A stretch of 45,754 nt of DNA from Buttiauxella warmboldiae (GTDB taxonomy: Bacteria; Pseudomonadota; Gammaproteobacteria; Enterobacterales; Enterobacteriaceae). Each line of letters starts with the position of its first letter. Within the stretch, counting starts at the first letter, position 1. The notes under the pieces were generated by a model that searched no databases, was not told the origin of the DNA, and saw nothing but the letters and a program-made list of their open reading frames with translations. Position numbers and translations under genes: made by a program. The stretch is from positions 1-45,754 of the forward strand of contig NZ_RPOH01000002.1 of assembly GCF_003818135.1 (NCBI RefSeq), in the 5' to 3' direction. Of the stretch, positions 1 through 9,671 are shown one piece after another.

Positions 1-17
1 GGTTTGTCATCAGTCTG

Positions 18-46
18 AATGGGCGGGTTAACCGCCCATTGTTTTA
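18..46 (+). terminator. Rho-independent terminator of a gene left of the window
   Basis: A perfect 9-bp inverted repeat (AATGGGCGG, loop GTTAA, CCGCCCATT) is followed by GTTTTA on the + strand. It probably ends a + strand gene whose body lies outside the window. It could also stop the convergent peptidase gene, although the minus side lacks a T run. Confidence 0.7.
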
Positions 47-97
47 CTCCTCGCTTTATCCCATCCGCGGTAATAAAGATCTTCCCCTGTGCAGCAT

Positions 98-1330
98 TTA
101 TGACTTAGCCGCTAGCAGGCACAGTTTTAATGCCACATGATATGAAGCTTCAAATGCCGTGAGCGGTAAAAATTCGAACTTAGAGTGGAAGTTATGGGCC
201 CCGGTGAAGAAGTTAGGCGTTAACAGGCCTTTAGCGGAAAGTGCCGCACCGTCTGTGCCGCCGCGCATAGGAATAACTTTCGGTTCAATATTCAGCTCTT
301 TCATGGCAGCAAAAATTAAATCAATAGCCCGGCGATCGTCTTTAATCGCGTTACTGATATTGCTGTAGGTATCGCTGATGGTCACTTCCACTTTCGCTGT
401 TGGATGCTGCGCGGCTATTTTCTCTGCCGCATCACGGATTTGTTGCTTACGCTGAGCAAACATTTCCGCGTCAAAATCGCGGATGTTCGCTTTTAATAAA
501 GCTTCGTTTTGCGTGGTGTTCAAACCATTAAACCAAATGTAACCCTCGCGGCCTTCGGTATTTTCTGGCGTTTGTTGGCGATCAAAATGGCTAATAAAAT
601 CGTGGGCCAGCAACAGTGGGTTAACCAACACGCCTTTTGCAGACATCGGGTGCGCTGTGACGCCGGTAAAGCGAATCTCGGCATGGGCAGCATTGAAATT
701 TTCATACACCACTTCACCTAATTCACAGCAGTCGATGGTCCAGGCAAAATCAACATCAAAACGCGCCAAATCCAGGGCTTTTGCACCGCATAAGCCAATC
801 TCTTCATCGGGTACAAATGCCACGACAATATCGCCATGTTTTATCTCAGGCGTCAGGTTTTCCAGCAGCGTCATCACCACGGTGACGGCCGCTTTATTAT
901 CGGCACCTAAGACGCTGGTGCCGTCGCTAAAAATAATCTCTTCGTTCGGGTAAGCAAGGATTTCCGGGTGCTCAGCGGTACGCAGCCAGATATCTTTTTC
1001 CTGATTGAGGCAAAGATCCTCGCCGTTAAAGCGCAGTACCTGCGGGCGAATATGCGGTGACAGCCCCACATCGACGGTATCAATATGGGTAATAAACCCA
1101 ACGCGGGGGGCCGCGGCAACATTGCCTCGTTTAACCGCCGTTACCGTAGCATGTTCGTCGATAACGACGTCATCCATACCCAGCTCGCGTAGCTCACGCG
1201 CCAATAATTTCGCCATTTCGTGTTGGCCTGCGGTGCTTGGCAACGTGGTGGCTCCGGCCTGGCTTTGGCTGGTAATGGCAAGGTAGCGGAAGAAGCGTTG
1301 CGTTAATTGGTCAGTTAGCTGCGAGGACAT
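98..1330 (-). CDS. Peptidase T-like aminotripeptidase (M20B)
   Basis: A 410-residue cytosolic metallopeptidase of the PepT/M20B family, expected to remove the N-terminal residue from tripeptides. The di-zinc site motifs are in order: HIDTVD near residue 80, GADNKAA near 142, the catalytic pair DEEIG near 175, DCCE near 200, and a late His near GAHNFHSK. I start it at the second of two close ATGs because AAGGA abuts the first ATG (1336) with no spacer but sits 6 bases before ATG 1330. It diverges from a DppA-like binding protein, which suggests uptake and breakdown of small peptides. It differs clearly from E. coli PepT at the N-terminus, so it is probably a paralogue and I give no gene symbol. 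Confidence 0.88.
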   Translation of the reverse strand: MSSQLTDQLTQRFFRYLAITSQSQAGATTLPSTAGQHEMAKLLARELRELGMDDVVIDEHATVTAVKRGNVAAAPRVGFITHIDTVDVGLSPHIRPQVLRFNGEDLCLNQEKDIWLRTAEHPEILAYPNEEIIFSDGTSVLGADNKAAVTVVMTLLENLTPEIKHGDIVVAFVPDEEIGLCGAKALDLARFDVDFAWTIDCCELGEVVYENFNAAHAEIRFTGVTAHPMSAKGVLVNPLLLAHDFISHFDRQQTPENTEGREGYIWFNGLNTTQNEALLKANIRDFDAEMFAQRKQQIRDAAEKIAAQHPTAKVEVTISDTYSNISNAIKDDRRAIDLIFAAMKELNIEPKVIPMRGGTDGAALSAKGLLTPNFFTGAHNFHSKFEFLPLTAFEASYHVALKLCLLAAKS

Positions 1331-1453
1331 CGTCATTCCTTTTTTGGAATCTATTGGAGATATTCATTTGTTTGCAATCGGCTTTTAATGTTATTTATTA
1401 AGCTGGTTAGTACAAGCATTATTCTGGGTGACATTATAAATTACAGGGCAGGC

Positions 1454-3055
1454 ATGAAAACTTTCACGACAACAACCACCAAACTTGCATTGATCATCGC
1501 CGCGCTGACGGTCAGTTCAACTGTCGCGGCAAAAACATTGGTTTATTGTTCCGAAGGATCGCCGGAAAATTTTAACCCGCAGTTATATACCTCCGGGACC
1601 AGCGTTGATGCCAGCGCCGTACCGGTTTATAACCGTTTGGTTGATTTTAAAGTGGGCACCACCGAGCTACAGCCAAGCCTCGCAGAAAGCTGGGATATCA
1701 GCGAAGATGGCAAAGTTTATACTTTCCATTTGCGAAAAGGGGTGAAATTCCAGAGCAACAAATACTTTAAGCCCACCCGTGATTTTAACGCTGACGATGT
1801 CATCTTTTCGTTTATGCGTCAGAAAGATCCCAACCATCCCTACCACAATGTTTCCCATGGGCAATATTCCAATTTTGAAAGTCTGGAATTTGGCAAATTA
1901 ATCACCGCTATTGATAAAGTCGATGAGAATACGGTTCGCTTCACGCTGACGCACCCGGAAGCGCCATTTATTGCCGACCTGGGGTGGTATTTTGCCTCGA
2001 TTCTTTCCGCTGAATATGCCGATGCCATGTTAAAAGCAGGCACTCCAGAGCGCGTCGATATGGATCCTGTCGGTACCGGGCCGTTCCGCCTCGCACAATA
2101 TCAAAAAGACTCACGCATTCTGTTTACCGCTTTCCCCGAATACTGGCAGGGCAAGGCAAAAATCGACAGGCTCGTCTTTTCCATCACTCCGGATGCTTCG
2201 GTGCGATTCGCAAAGCTTGAGAAAAACGAATGCCAGGTGATGCCTTTCCCGAACCCGGCCGATCTGCCGCGTATGAAGGAGAACCCTGAGATTAACCTGA
2301 TGCAAAAGGCGGGACTAAACACAGGGTTCCTTGCGTTTAATACCCAAAAAGCACCGACGGATAATGTGAAAGTACGCCAGGCGCTGGCGATGGCTATCAA
2401 CAAGCCAGCCATTATTGAAGCGGTGTTCCGCGGTACCGGAACGGCGGCCAAAAACCTGTTGCCGCCGGGCGTGTGGAGCGCGGACGATGCGCTGAAAGAT
2501 TATGAATACGATCCGCAAAAAGCTAAGGCGTTGCTTACGCAAGCGGGTTTTGCCGATGGCTTGACGATTGACCTGTGGGCCATGCCGGTGCAGCGTCCGT
2601 ATAACCCTAACGCCAAACGGATGGCCGAGATGATTCAGGCCGACTGGGCGAAAATTGGCGTGACGGCAAAAGTGGTCACTTACGAATGGGGCGAGTATTT
2701 GAAACGGGTGAAAAGCGGTGAACATCAGGCGGCTCTGATGGGCTGGACTACCGCGACAGGGGACCCGGATAACTTCTTCGGCCCGCTGTTTACCTGCCGT
2801 TCAGCCGAGGGGGGCTCTAACTCCGCAAGATGGTGTTATCAGCCGTTTGATAAGCTGATTCTTGAAGCACGAACCTCTGGCGATCGCGAAAAACGCGTGG
2901 CGCTCTACAAGGAGGCGCAGCAGATGATGCACGATCGGATGCCAGCGGTGATGATTGCCCACTCAACGATTTTTGAGCCGGTACGTAAGGAAATTACCGG
3001 TTATGAAGTCGATCCGTTTGGTAAGCATATTTTCTATCAGGTGGATGTGAAGTAA
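1454..3055 (+). CDS. DppA-like periplasmic peptide-binding protein (SBP family 5)
   Basis: Solute-binding protein of an ABC peptide importer. It is 533 residues from the chosen ATG (E. coli DppA is 535). The N-terminus is a typical Sec signal peptide (MKTF..., hydrophobic core, STVAA-K cleavage). The mature part has the family signature DVIFSFMRQKDPNHPYH and the CQVMPFPNPADLPRM loop seen in DppA. An in-frame ATG 66 bases upstream would put about 22 residues before the signal peptide and is less likely. No permease or ATPase genes follow, so it must share a transporter encoded elsewhere, or act as a chemotaxis ligand-presenting protein for the MCP downstream (inference). Confidence 0.88.
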   Translation: MKTFTTTTTKLALIIAALTVSSTVAAKTLVYCSEGSPENFNPQLYTSGTSVDASAVPVYNRLVDFKVGTTELQPSLAESWDISEDGKVYTFHLRKGVKFQSNKYFKPTRDFNADDVIFSFMRQKDPNHPYHNVSHGQYSNFESLEFGKLITAIDKVDENTVRFTLTHPEAPFIADLGWYFASILSAEYADAMLKAGTPERVDMDPVGTGPFRLAQYQKDSRILFTAFPEYWQGKAKIDRLVFSITPDASVRFAKLEKNECQVMPFPNPADLPRMKENPEINLMQKAGLNTGFLAFNTQKAPTDNVKVRQALAMAINKPAIIEAVFRGTGTAAKNLLPPGVWSADDALKDYEYDPQKAKALLTQAGFADGLTIDLWAMPVQRPYNPNAKRMAEMIQADWAKIGVTAKVVTYEWGEYLKRVKSGEHQAALMGWTTATGDPDNFFGPLFTCRSAEGGSNSARWCYQPFDKLILEARTSGDREKRVALYKEAQQMMHDRMPAVMIAHSTIFEPVRKEITGYEVDPFGKHIFYQVDVK

Positions 3056-3062
3056 CCCAGGA

Positions 3063-3083
3063 GCGGGTACCAGCGGTACCCGC
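3063..3083 (+). terminator. Hairpin after the peptide-binding protein gene
   Basis: Perfect inverted repeat GCGGGTACC-AGC-GGTACCCGC immediately after the stop codon. There is no T run, so it may be a 3'-end stabilising hairpin and not an efficient intrinsic terminator. Confidence 0.5.
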
Positions 3084-3232
3084 CCGGACGGCTGAAAAGC
3101 TTCGGAGGCGGAAGGACTCTTCCCCGGTGATAAACCGGTGCCTGATGCCTGTTCATGACGGGGTTAGCCTGCAATCCGATTAACTTTCCACCAATGATTT
3201 GTTAACCCCGCCACAAAACGACAATTCTTTGC

Positions 3233-3260
3233 TCAACCATTTGTTTTGCCACGCCGATGA
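3233..3260 (+). promoter_or_regulatory. Putative sigma-28 (FliA) promoter of the first MCP gene
   Basis: TCAACCAT, 12 bases, then GCCGATGA resembles the flagellar consensus TAAAGTTT-N11-GCCGATAA. The spacer is one base long and the -35 half is imperfect. If used, transcription would begin near 3267, which excludes the upstream ATG at 3257 and supports the start at 3305. Confidence 0.5.
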
Positions 3261-3304
3261 CCTTGTTACCGCAACCTCCCTTTACCATAAGAGAAACCAA
3301 GGAC

Positions 3305-4987
3305 ATGGCAATTCCAATACTCACCCCACAAGGGGCCGTTCGTTTCTGGCACCATATTCGGTTAGTGCCGCTGTTTAGTTCTATTCTGGGCGGGATCTTA
3401 GTTCTGTTCGCGTTGTGTGTCGGGCTGGCGAGCTATTTTTTGCTGCAAAGCGATAAAGCGTTGCAGGATGTCACCAACGAAATTCAGGTGCGCATTGGGC
3501 TTTCCGATAGCGCCACCGATCTGCGCAGCGCGCGGCTGAATATTATCCATGCGGGTGCCGCAGGGCGCGTGGCAGACATGGAGGATATGAAATTCAATAT
3601 CGCCGAAGCGGAAAGATTAATTAAGCAAGCCCAGGCCAGCTTCGATATTTATATGGCGCGGGCGGATAAGGTCGATGCGCTGGATAGCCAATTGCGCACA
3701 CGCTTTGATGATTATCTGACTAAAGGCATGGCGCCGATGATCAAATATGCCAAAAACGGCATGTTTGAGGCGATCATCAACCATGAAAATGAAGCCGCCC
3801 GCCAGCTGGATGCTGATTACAACAAGCTATCAGAGCAGGCGGCACAAATTCGTACCGAACGTGCCGTAGCGCTTCACACCGAGGCCCAGGCACGCTCGCA
3901 TTTAAGCGTACTGGTGATGGCGGGGGCTTTTGCTATTGCGTTGTTCCTGACTATTTTTACCTTTGTCTTTTTACGCCGCGTGGTGATTCAGCCGCTGCAA
4001 CAGGCGGCCACGCGTATCGAACATATTGCGCAGGGGGATTTAACGCTTGCCGCGCAATCATACGGCAACAGTGAAATCGGTAAACTTAACCTGAACTTGC
4101 AGGAGATGCAGGCCTCGCTGACCCAGACCGTTAGTGCAGTGCGTATGGGGGCCGAAGCGATTTATCAGGGCACCAGTGAGATTTCAGCCGGTAATACGGA
4201 TTTATCGTCGCGAACCGAACAGCAGGTGGCCGCGCTTGAAGAAACGGCTGCCAGCATGGAGCAGCTAACCGCGACCGTAAAACAAAACGCGGATAATGCC
4301 CATCACGCGACCCGGCTTGCGGAAGAAGCCTCGCATAAAGCCAGCGACGGCGGGCGCATTGTCTCGGGGGTAGTGAGCACCATGAATAATATCTCTTCGA
4401 GCTCGAAGAAAATTTCTGAGATAACCGCGGTGATTAACAGCATTGCCTTCCAGACCAATATCCTGGCGCTGAATGCGGCGGTGGAAGCGGCACGTGCGGG
4501 AGAGCAAGGGCGCGGGTTCGCAGTGGTAGCGACCGAAGTGCGCACGCTGGCGCAGCGCAGTGCGCAGGCGGCCAAAGAAATTGAGGGGCTGATTAGCGAA
4601 TCGGTCTCGCTGATTGACAGCGGCTCCAGTCAGGTAGCTCATGCCGGTGAAACCATGACCGGCATTGTCGATGCAGTACGACGCGTCAGCGATATTATGC
4701 AGGAAATCGCCGCCGCGTCCGACGAGCAAAGCCGTGGTATCCAGCAGGTCGGCATAGCTATTCACGAAATGGATAGCGTCACGCAACAAAATGCCTCGTT
4801 GGTTGAGGAGGCGACGGCTGCCGCGAGCTCTCTCGAAGAGCAGGCCGCAGGTTTAACCGCCGCGGTCGGCATTTTTCGACTAAACGCTCACCATCAGCAT
4901 ATTAGCGCTGAAAAAGCCACGCAGCAGGCATCCTCATCTGCGCCACGCGCAGCGGTTGACGAAGGCGATAACTGGGCAACTTTTTAG
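3305..4987 (+). CDS. Methyl-accepting chemotaxis protein
   Basis: A 560-residue transmembrane chemoreceptor of the Tsr/Tar type: N-terminal TM helix (about 22-42), periplasmic four-helix-bundle sensor (about 43-195), second TM helix (about 198-222), HAMP domain, then the methylation helices and the conserved cytoplasmic hairpin tip ([23 protein letters not shown]). The C-terminus is DNWATF, a one-residue variant of the CheR/CheB tether NWETF, so it should be a high-abundance-type receptor. The ligand is unknown. Its position directly after a DppA-like protein makes peptide sensing attractive, as for Tap with DppA in E. coli (inference). Confidence 0.93.
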   Translation: MAIPILTPQGAVRFWHHIRLVPLFSSILGGILVLFALCVGLASYFLLQSDKALQDVTNEIQVRIGLSDSATDLRSARLNIIHAGAAGRVADMEDMKFNIAEAERLIKQAQASFDIYMARADKVDALDSQLRTRFDDYLTKGMAPMIKYAKNGMFEAIINHENEAARQLDADYNKLSEQAAQIRTERAVALHTEAQARSHLSVLVMAGAFAIALFLTIFTFVFLRRVVIQPLQQAATRIEHIAQGDLTLAAQSYGNSEIGKLNLNLQEMQASLTQTVSAVRMGAEAIYQGTSEISAGNTDLSSRTEQQVAALEETAASMEQLTATVKQNADNAHHATRLAEEASHKASDGGRIVSGVVSTMNNISSSSKKISEITAVINSIAFQTNILALNAAVEAARAGEQGRGFAVVATEVRTLAQRSAQAAKEIEGLISESVSLIDSGSSQVAHAGETMTGIVDAVRRVSDIMQEIAAASDEQSRGIQQVGIAIHEMDSVTQQNASLVEEATAAASSLEEQAAGLTAAVGIFRLNAHHQHISAEKATQQASSSAPRAAVDEGDNWATF

Positions 4988-5015
4988 CCGTTACGGTAAG
5001 GAATAAGAGTGCGAC

Positions 5016-5039
5016 AGACTCCAGCCTGTGCTGGAGTCT
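5016..5039 (+). terminator. Hairpin after the first MCP gene
   Basis: Perfect 10-bp stem AGACTCCAGC-CTGT-GCTGGAGTCT about 30 bases after the stop. It lacks a T tract, so terminator function is likely but not certain. Confidence 0.55.
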
Positions 5040-5640
5040 CAGACTGCTGACCCACCCCATGTTTTTCGCCACACAAACAGAAACCATCAATAAAAAATCA
5101 GCAAAATCCATTTATTGATTTTCAGCCGATTAAATATCAACGCAACCAATAACAGATGCTGTTAATCAATCATTTATTAAATTTGCGCAGTCGATTACCC
5201 TGCATTTAATGATGTGATGAAACACGCAGAAAAATACTTTCCTCATTGAATGTTAAGATGGGATATGAAATTTTAGCCCTGCTAAAGCTCTTGTTTTGCC
5301 ATTACTTATTATTGCTGATAATTTATTTTCTACAGTTATTATTATAAGAGGCATAAAAGGTTGGTTTTAGTTTTCGATAAATAATGGAATAAATTATAAG
5401 ACCTGGGAAGTCAGGCCATATCATAGATGCATATTATAAATAACATGAAGTAAATAAAATTATTAGCGTCCACTATTTCTTTTCATTCAAAAAAGGAGGA
5501 TAGGGTAACGACTATGGCAGTGACATTATTCATTTCAGGATACGTATTAAAAACAGCTCGTCAGGGTGTGTTTTTATATCATTTTTTCGTAAAGGACTCA
5601 CACTGTCTATACCGGTCCTTACTTTTCTGAGGATTATGTT
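5040..5640. other. AT-rich intergenic region before the sugar-acid operon
   Basis: About 600 bases, markedly AT-rich compared with the flanking genes. Apart from a possible short leader ORF at 5514-5630 and an AGGA ribosome site at 5630-5633, I see no gene. It must hold the promoter of the transporter-dehydratase operon, but no operator palindrome is convincing. The base composition suggests silencing-prone, recently acquired DNA (inference). Confidence 0.6.
5514..5630 (+). CDS. Possible 38-residue leader ORF upstream of the MFS gene
   Basis: ATG 5514 opens a 38-codon frame (MAVTLFISGYVL...) whose TGA overlaps the AGGA ribosome site of the transporter gene 10 bases before its ATG, a layout typical of translational coupling. 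A good AGGAGG lies at 5494-5499, but its 14-base spacing is too long. The ORF also spans complementary AAGGAC and GTCCTT arms that could fold as a hairpin. I do not recognise the peptide; it may be chance. Confidence 0.22.
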   Translation: MAVTLFISGYVLKTARQGVFLYHFFVKDSHCLYRSLLF

Positions 5641-6996
5641 ATGAACCCGTCTTATTCCCACGATGACAGCACCATTCCTGCTGAGCAGAGCCCATCGGTT
5701 ACTGAAGATAACCTTTATAAAAAGGTGATATTTAGAATTATCCCCCTTTTTATGGTGTGCTATCTCTTTGCTAACCTTGACCGCGTAAACATCAGCTTTG
5801 CTAAGTTACAGATGCTGGAAACGCTGCAGTTTACCGATACCATCTATGCACTGGGCGCCAGCATGTTTTTCTGGGGCTATTTTTTCTTTGAAATTCCGGC
5901 CAATATGATCCTGCATAAGATCGGGGCCAGGCGCTGGATTGCGCTGATATTATTACTGTGGGGAGGGATCTCTGCGTTGACCATGGCAATACAGCCGATG
6001 TCTGCCGCCAGCGGTATTTCCGGCGCCACTATTTTCTATCTCCTCCGTTTGCTGCTTGGGGTCTGTGAGGCCGGATTTTATCCCGGGGTTATTCTCTATC
6101 TTAATTACTGGTTCCCCGCACATTTAATGAGTAAAGCCACCTCGGTCTTTCTGCTGGCATTACCCGTTGCTTCCGTATTAGGCGGGCCGTTATCGGGCTT
6201 AATTATGGAATATTCGCATATGGCTTATGGCCTTGAAGGCTGGCAATGGATGATGTTAATCGAGGGCATTCCCGCATCGTTACTGGGTATTTTCACCTAT
6301 TTCTGGCTTAGCAACGGTATTGATGATGCCGGGTGGCTGAGCGCGCAAGAAAAGAAAATGCTGCGCCATAACCTTGCCAGCGATAATACCCATAAACAAC
6401 ACAATTTTGCCGTGGCGCTCAAAGACCCGCGGATATGGATACTGTGCCTGATTATCCTGATGTACAACTCCGGCTATTACGGCATCACATTCTGGCTACC
6501 TTCTATTATCAGCTACAGCGGCGTACATAACGTCTGGATCATCGGCCTGATTACCGCCATCCCCTATCTGTTCGGGGCCATCGCGATGGTTTTAATCCCC
6601 TGGCATTCACGCAAGAAAAATGAACGACGCTTTCATACGGCTCTTCCCCCGTTAATCGGTGGGATATGCCTGATGCTGAGCGCATTTTGTATTGCCTGGA
6701 GTCTGACATTATCGATGTTCTTTATGACGCTGGCGGCTTTCGGCCTATTCGGCATGATGCCAATATTCTGGACGCTCCCGGGAACATTATTAAGCGGCGC
6801 CGCGGCAGCTGCAGGTATAGCCATGATTAACTCATTCGGCGCGCTGTCTGGTTTTATGGGGTCGTTTATTAGCGATATTGCTAAAAATATCACCGGCGAT
6901 ATTAATAACGGCACCTATTTACTGGGCGTCTGCATGTTTATATGTGGTTTGCTGTTCTTATTGCTGCCGTCAAAAATGTTTAATCCGCAAAAATAA
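5641..6996 (+). CDS. MFS transporter, anion:cation symporter family
   Basis: A 451-residue inner-membrane permease with about 12 TM helices. The first loop carries the ACS-family signature NLDRVNISFAKLQM, and CEAGFYPGVILYLNYWF follows near residue 140, as in the GudP, DgoT, RhmT and ExuT sugar-acid/proton symporters. It is followed 28 bases later by an acid-sugar dehydratase gene, so the likely substrate is a hexonate, pentonate or similar aldonic/aldaric acid. The ribosome site is AGGA seven bases before the ATG. The exact substrate cannot be read from the sequence. Confidence 0.9.
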   Translation: MNPSYSHDDSTIPAEQSPSVTEDNLYKKVIFRIIPLFMVCYLFANLDRVNISFAKLQMLETLQFTDTIYALGASMFFWGYFFFEIPANMILHKIGARRWIALILLLWGGISALTMAIQPMSAASGISGATIFYLLRLLLGVCEAGFYPGVILYLNYWFPAHLMSKATSVFLLALPVASVLGGPLSGLIMEYSHMAYGLEGWQWMMLIEGIPASLLGIFTYFWLSNGIDDAGWLSAQEKKMLRHNLASDNTHKQHNFAVALKDPRIWILCLIILMYNSGYYGITFWLPSIISYSGVHNVWIIGLITAIPYLFGAIAMVLIPWHSRKKNERRFHTALPPLIGGICLMLSAFCIAWSLTLSMFFMTLAAFGLFGMMPIFWTLPGTLLSGAAAAAGIAMINSFGALSGFMGSFISDIAKNITGDINNGTYLLGVCMFICGLLFLLLPSKMFNPQK

Positions 6997-7024
6997 CCTT
7001 CATGACTCAATCACGAGGTGAAAG

Positions 7025-8197
7025 ATGAAAATTGTCGATATTCAAACGCTGGTGGTCAATGCTGATATGCGAAACTGGGTATTTGTGAAAGTCATCACGG
7101 ACGTTGATGGTTTATACGGTTGGGGAGAAGGGACCCTTGAATGGAAGACCCGGGCCGTCGTCAGCGCCGTAGAAGATATTAAGCCGTTAATGCTTGGGCA
7201 GGATCCCCGTGATATTGAACAGGCATTTCGCCGAATGACGAAATTCCATTTCTGGCAGCCGGGCACTATTGCCATGACCGCGGTCAGCGCAATTGAGCAT
7301 GCTCTCTGGGACATTCTGGGTAAAAGTGTGGGGCTGCCGGTATGGCGCTTATTGGGAGGCAAAACGCATGAGGTCATCAAGGCCTATACCCATCTCGGCC
7401 AGGGAAATGCCAAAGCCATCTACGAAACCTTTGATAAAAATGCTTTTGTTGAGAAAGCGCTCGAAGTGATGGACATGGGGTATCGGGCAATGAAAATCCT
7501 GTTCGTACCGTACTGTCACTATACTTCGGCGGCCTCAGAACTCAGTATGGTTGAAGAGACCATTAGCGCGGTTCGCGAGGCGGTGGGTGAAGATGTGGAT
7601 ATCATGGTGGACTTCCATGGTCGTCCCGCCTCCACGTCGCTGGCCGTCCAGTATATAAAAGCCCTTGAACCGGCGAACCCGCTCTTTGTGGAAGAACCGA
7701 TACAGCCGGGCGATCCCGCCGCGATGCGTGATGTCATGATGAAGGTTGATTGCCCGGTTGCAACCGGTGAACGGCTTATTCAGTATAAAGAGTTCGAGCA
7801 GATCTTTATGCAGCGCGCAGTCAATATTATCCAGCCGGATTTAAGCCACTGTGGCGGCCTGTGGATGGCGAAGAAGATTGCAGCGGCGGCAGAAGGCGCC
7901 TACATCGGTGTGGCACCTCATAATCCGGCAGGGCCAATTGCTGGCACGGTAGCGCTGCACTTTGATGTCGCCACACCGAACTTCGTTATCCAGGAAGAGA
8001 TGATTGGCGCCGTACCGTGGTTCCATGACGTGGTGGATACACCTATCCGGATGGTCGATGGCTACTGGCAGATCCCTGAGAAACCCGGTCTGGGCGTTGA
8101 AGTGAATGAAGCGGAAGCTCGCAAACACCCTTATCAGCCGGAACCGCAAAGTGGCGCAGAAGCACAGTTGCCTGATGGTACCATCGTTAACTGGTAG
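7025..8197 (+). CDS. Acid-sugar dehydratase, enolase superfamily (galactonate dehydratase type)
   Basis: A 390-residue cytosolic mandelate racemase/muconate lactonizing family enzyme. Predicted Mg ligands are D196, E223 and E249. H198 (in DFHGR) and H299 (in APHNP) are the acid/base histidines expected of D-galactonate dehydratase DgoD, which has the same D-x-H arrangement. QPDLSHCGG near 270 also matches that subgroup. The product should be a 2-keto-3-deoxy sugar acid, the substrate class of the aldolase encoded at 9672. It is cotranscribed with the MFS gene (GAGGTG ribosome site). Overall divergence from DgoD leaves the substrate open: galactonate, a deoxy-hexonate or a pentonate are possible. 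Confidence 0.87.
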   Translation: MKIVDIQTLVVNADMRNWVFVKVITDVDGLYGWGEGTLEWKTRAVVSAVEDIKPLMLGQDPRDIEQAFRRMTKFHFWQPGTIAMTAVSAIEHALWDILGKSVGLPVWRLLGGKTHEVIKAYTHLGQGNAKAIYETFDKNAFVEKALEVMDMGYRAMKILFVPYCHYTSAASELSMVEETISAVREAVGEDVDIMVDFHGRPASTSLAVQYIKALEPANPLFVEEPIQPGDPAAMRDVMMKVDCPVATGERLIQYKEFEQIFMQRAVNIIQPDLSHCGGLWMAKKIAAAAEGAYIGVAPHNPAGPIAGTVALHFDVATPNFVIQEEMIGAVPWFHDVVDTPIRMVDGYWQIPEKPGLGVEVNEAEARKHPYQPEPQSGAEAQLPDGTIVNW

Positions 8198-8208
8198 TTA
8201 ACCTGCAA

Positions 8209-8236
8209 CAGGAGGCCATCAACAGATGGTCTCCTG
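8209..8236. terminator. Bidirectional hairpin between convergent genes
   Basis: CAGGAGGCCATC-AACA-GATGGTCTCCTG forms a 12-bp stem with one G-T pair. It lies between the dehydratase stop and the stop of the convergent dehydrogenase gene. Confidence 0.65.
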
Positions 8237-8257
8237 CGGCTGCTGATAGCGCCATGA

Positions 8258-9358
8258 TTAGCGTAGCGCTTTCAGACGGCGCCCCTGCGCGTCGGCGGCG
8301 CGCATCGCCGCTACAACGTTGGTTGGGTTTACCTCACAGGGCTCATTATGTATGGTTTCCCCCGGCTGGCAGGCCGCCTGCGCCGCTTTTAACAGCTCTT
8401 CATCACTAATGTCCTGCAAACCTATATCCCCAAGCGTGGTGGGGAGCCCAACGTCGAGGCAGAAACGGTACACGATATCAATAAGCTCGGGCTCGCGATC
8501 GGTAAGGATTAACATTGCGAGCGTACCAAATGCGACTTTTTCACCGTGCCAATAGCGATGGGTTTGCGGCAATACCGTCAGCCCGTTATGAATAGCGTGC
8601 GCCGCCGCCAGTCCTCCGCTTTCAAAACCCAGCCCGGAGAGCAGCGTATTGGCTTCAATCACATGCTCAAGGGCAGGGGTGACTTTCTGCTGCTCGCAGG
8701 CATTTTTAGCCTGTAGGCCATATTTCAGCAAGGTATCAAAACACAGCCGGGCGAGGCTGTATGCCGTCATTGGCCCCGGGCGCCCGGTCATATTGTCTGC
8801 GAGTTTAATCCGGCAATCTTCAGCCTCGAACCAGGTTGCCAGCGCATCCCCCATTCCTGACAGCAAAAAGCGAACCGGTGCCTGCGCAATAACCGCGCTA
8901 TCTACCACCACCACATCCGGATTGCGGGGGATCGTCAGATAACGTTTGAACTGGCCTTGAGGGGTGTAAATAACCACTAAAGAGCTGCAGGGGGCATCGG
9001 TAGAAGCAAGAGTAGGGACGATAACAATAGGCCGTTTTAACAACGCGCCTGCCGCTTTTGCAGTATCGAGTGTCTTCCCGCCGCCAATACCAACAATAAT
9101 CTCAGCGCTATAGCGCTCTGCAAGCTGAGAAACGCGATTGATTTCTTCATCAGAACATTCACTATTAAAGATCTCAACCTGGTAATCAATTTTTCCTTTA
9201 AGTGCGGTATTAATGGTGTCTCCCATCTTTTGATTAACCACGGGATCCTGAAGTAACAACGCCTTGTTTCCCAGCCTTAATATCTCCTGAGCTAAAGAGA
9301 GTTCTATTGCGCCTGCGCCTTGTACATAGCGCCCGGGGAAAATAGCTGTAGTAATCAT
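8258..9358 (-). CDS. GldA-like iron/zinc-dependent alcohol dehydrogenase
   Basis: A 366-residue NAD-dependent dehydrogenase of the glycerol dehydrogenase family (E. coli GldA is 367). The dinucleotide loop GIGGGKTLD is at 90-98, and the metal ligands D171, H254 and H271 fall at the same positions as in GldA. It lies on the opposite strand inside the sugar-acid cluster, divergent from the aldolase, so its physiological role may be reduction of the aldehyde released by that aldolase (glyceraldehyde, glycolaldehyde or lactaldehyde) and not glycerol oxidation. The ribosome site is GGAAAC before the ATG. Family is firm, substrate is inferred. Confidence 0.88.
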   Translation of the reverse strand: MITTAIFPGRYVQGAGAIELSLAQEILRLGNKALLLQDPVVNQKMGDTINTALKGKIDYQVEIFNSECSDEEINRVSQLAERYSAEIIVGIGGGKTLDTAKAAGALLKRPIVIVPTLASTDAPCSSLVVIYTPQGQFKRYLTIPRNPDVVVVDSAVIAQAPVRFLLSGMGDALATWFEAEDCRIKLADNMTGRPGPMTAYSLARLCFDTLLKYGLQAKNACEQQKVTPALEHVIEANTLLSGLGFESGGLAAAHAIHNGLTVLPQTHRYWHGEKVAFGTLAMLILTDREPELIDIVYRFCLDVGLPTTLGDIGLQDISDEELLKAAQAACQPGETIHNEPCEVNPTNVVAAMRAADAQGRRLKALR

Positions 9359-9671
9359 AAAGTTTCCTTATTAAATAAGTTCCACAGACGGAACGTGGGT
9401 GATGATTTGGCGTGTGTTATATAAAAATTGCATCATTAAGCCGCCAGCCATTAGCTTAAAACAAATCTAATACAGGGAGCCTTAATTTATTGCTGTCAGT
9501 CGTCATCGATATGTAAATATTAATAACGGATAAATAAAGTGGGGGCGATCACATAAATACCAACTATTCACTGACGGTAGTAAATAGCTATTGCTTCTGT
9601 TTTAACATCCGAGAATAATTCTTGTTGTTTTGTGGAATTTGATTTCCGTATATGAAACAGGATGCAATCAA
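9359..9671. promoter_or_regulatory. Divergent promoter region, dehydrogenase/aldolase
   Basis: A 313-base AT-rich region between divergent starts, expected to hold both promoters. A weak CRP-like element (GTGG-N7-TCACA) lies at 9539-9553. No operator for a dedicated regulator is obvious, and no regulator gene lies in the cluster. Confidence 0.4.

Noticed and set aside
5040-5640. Insertion sequence ends or phage remnant in the AT-rich gap
   Set aside because: No terminal inverted repeats, target duplications or transposase fragments could be seen.
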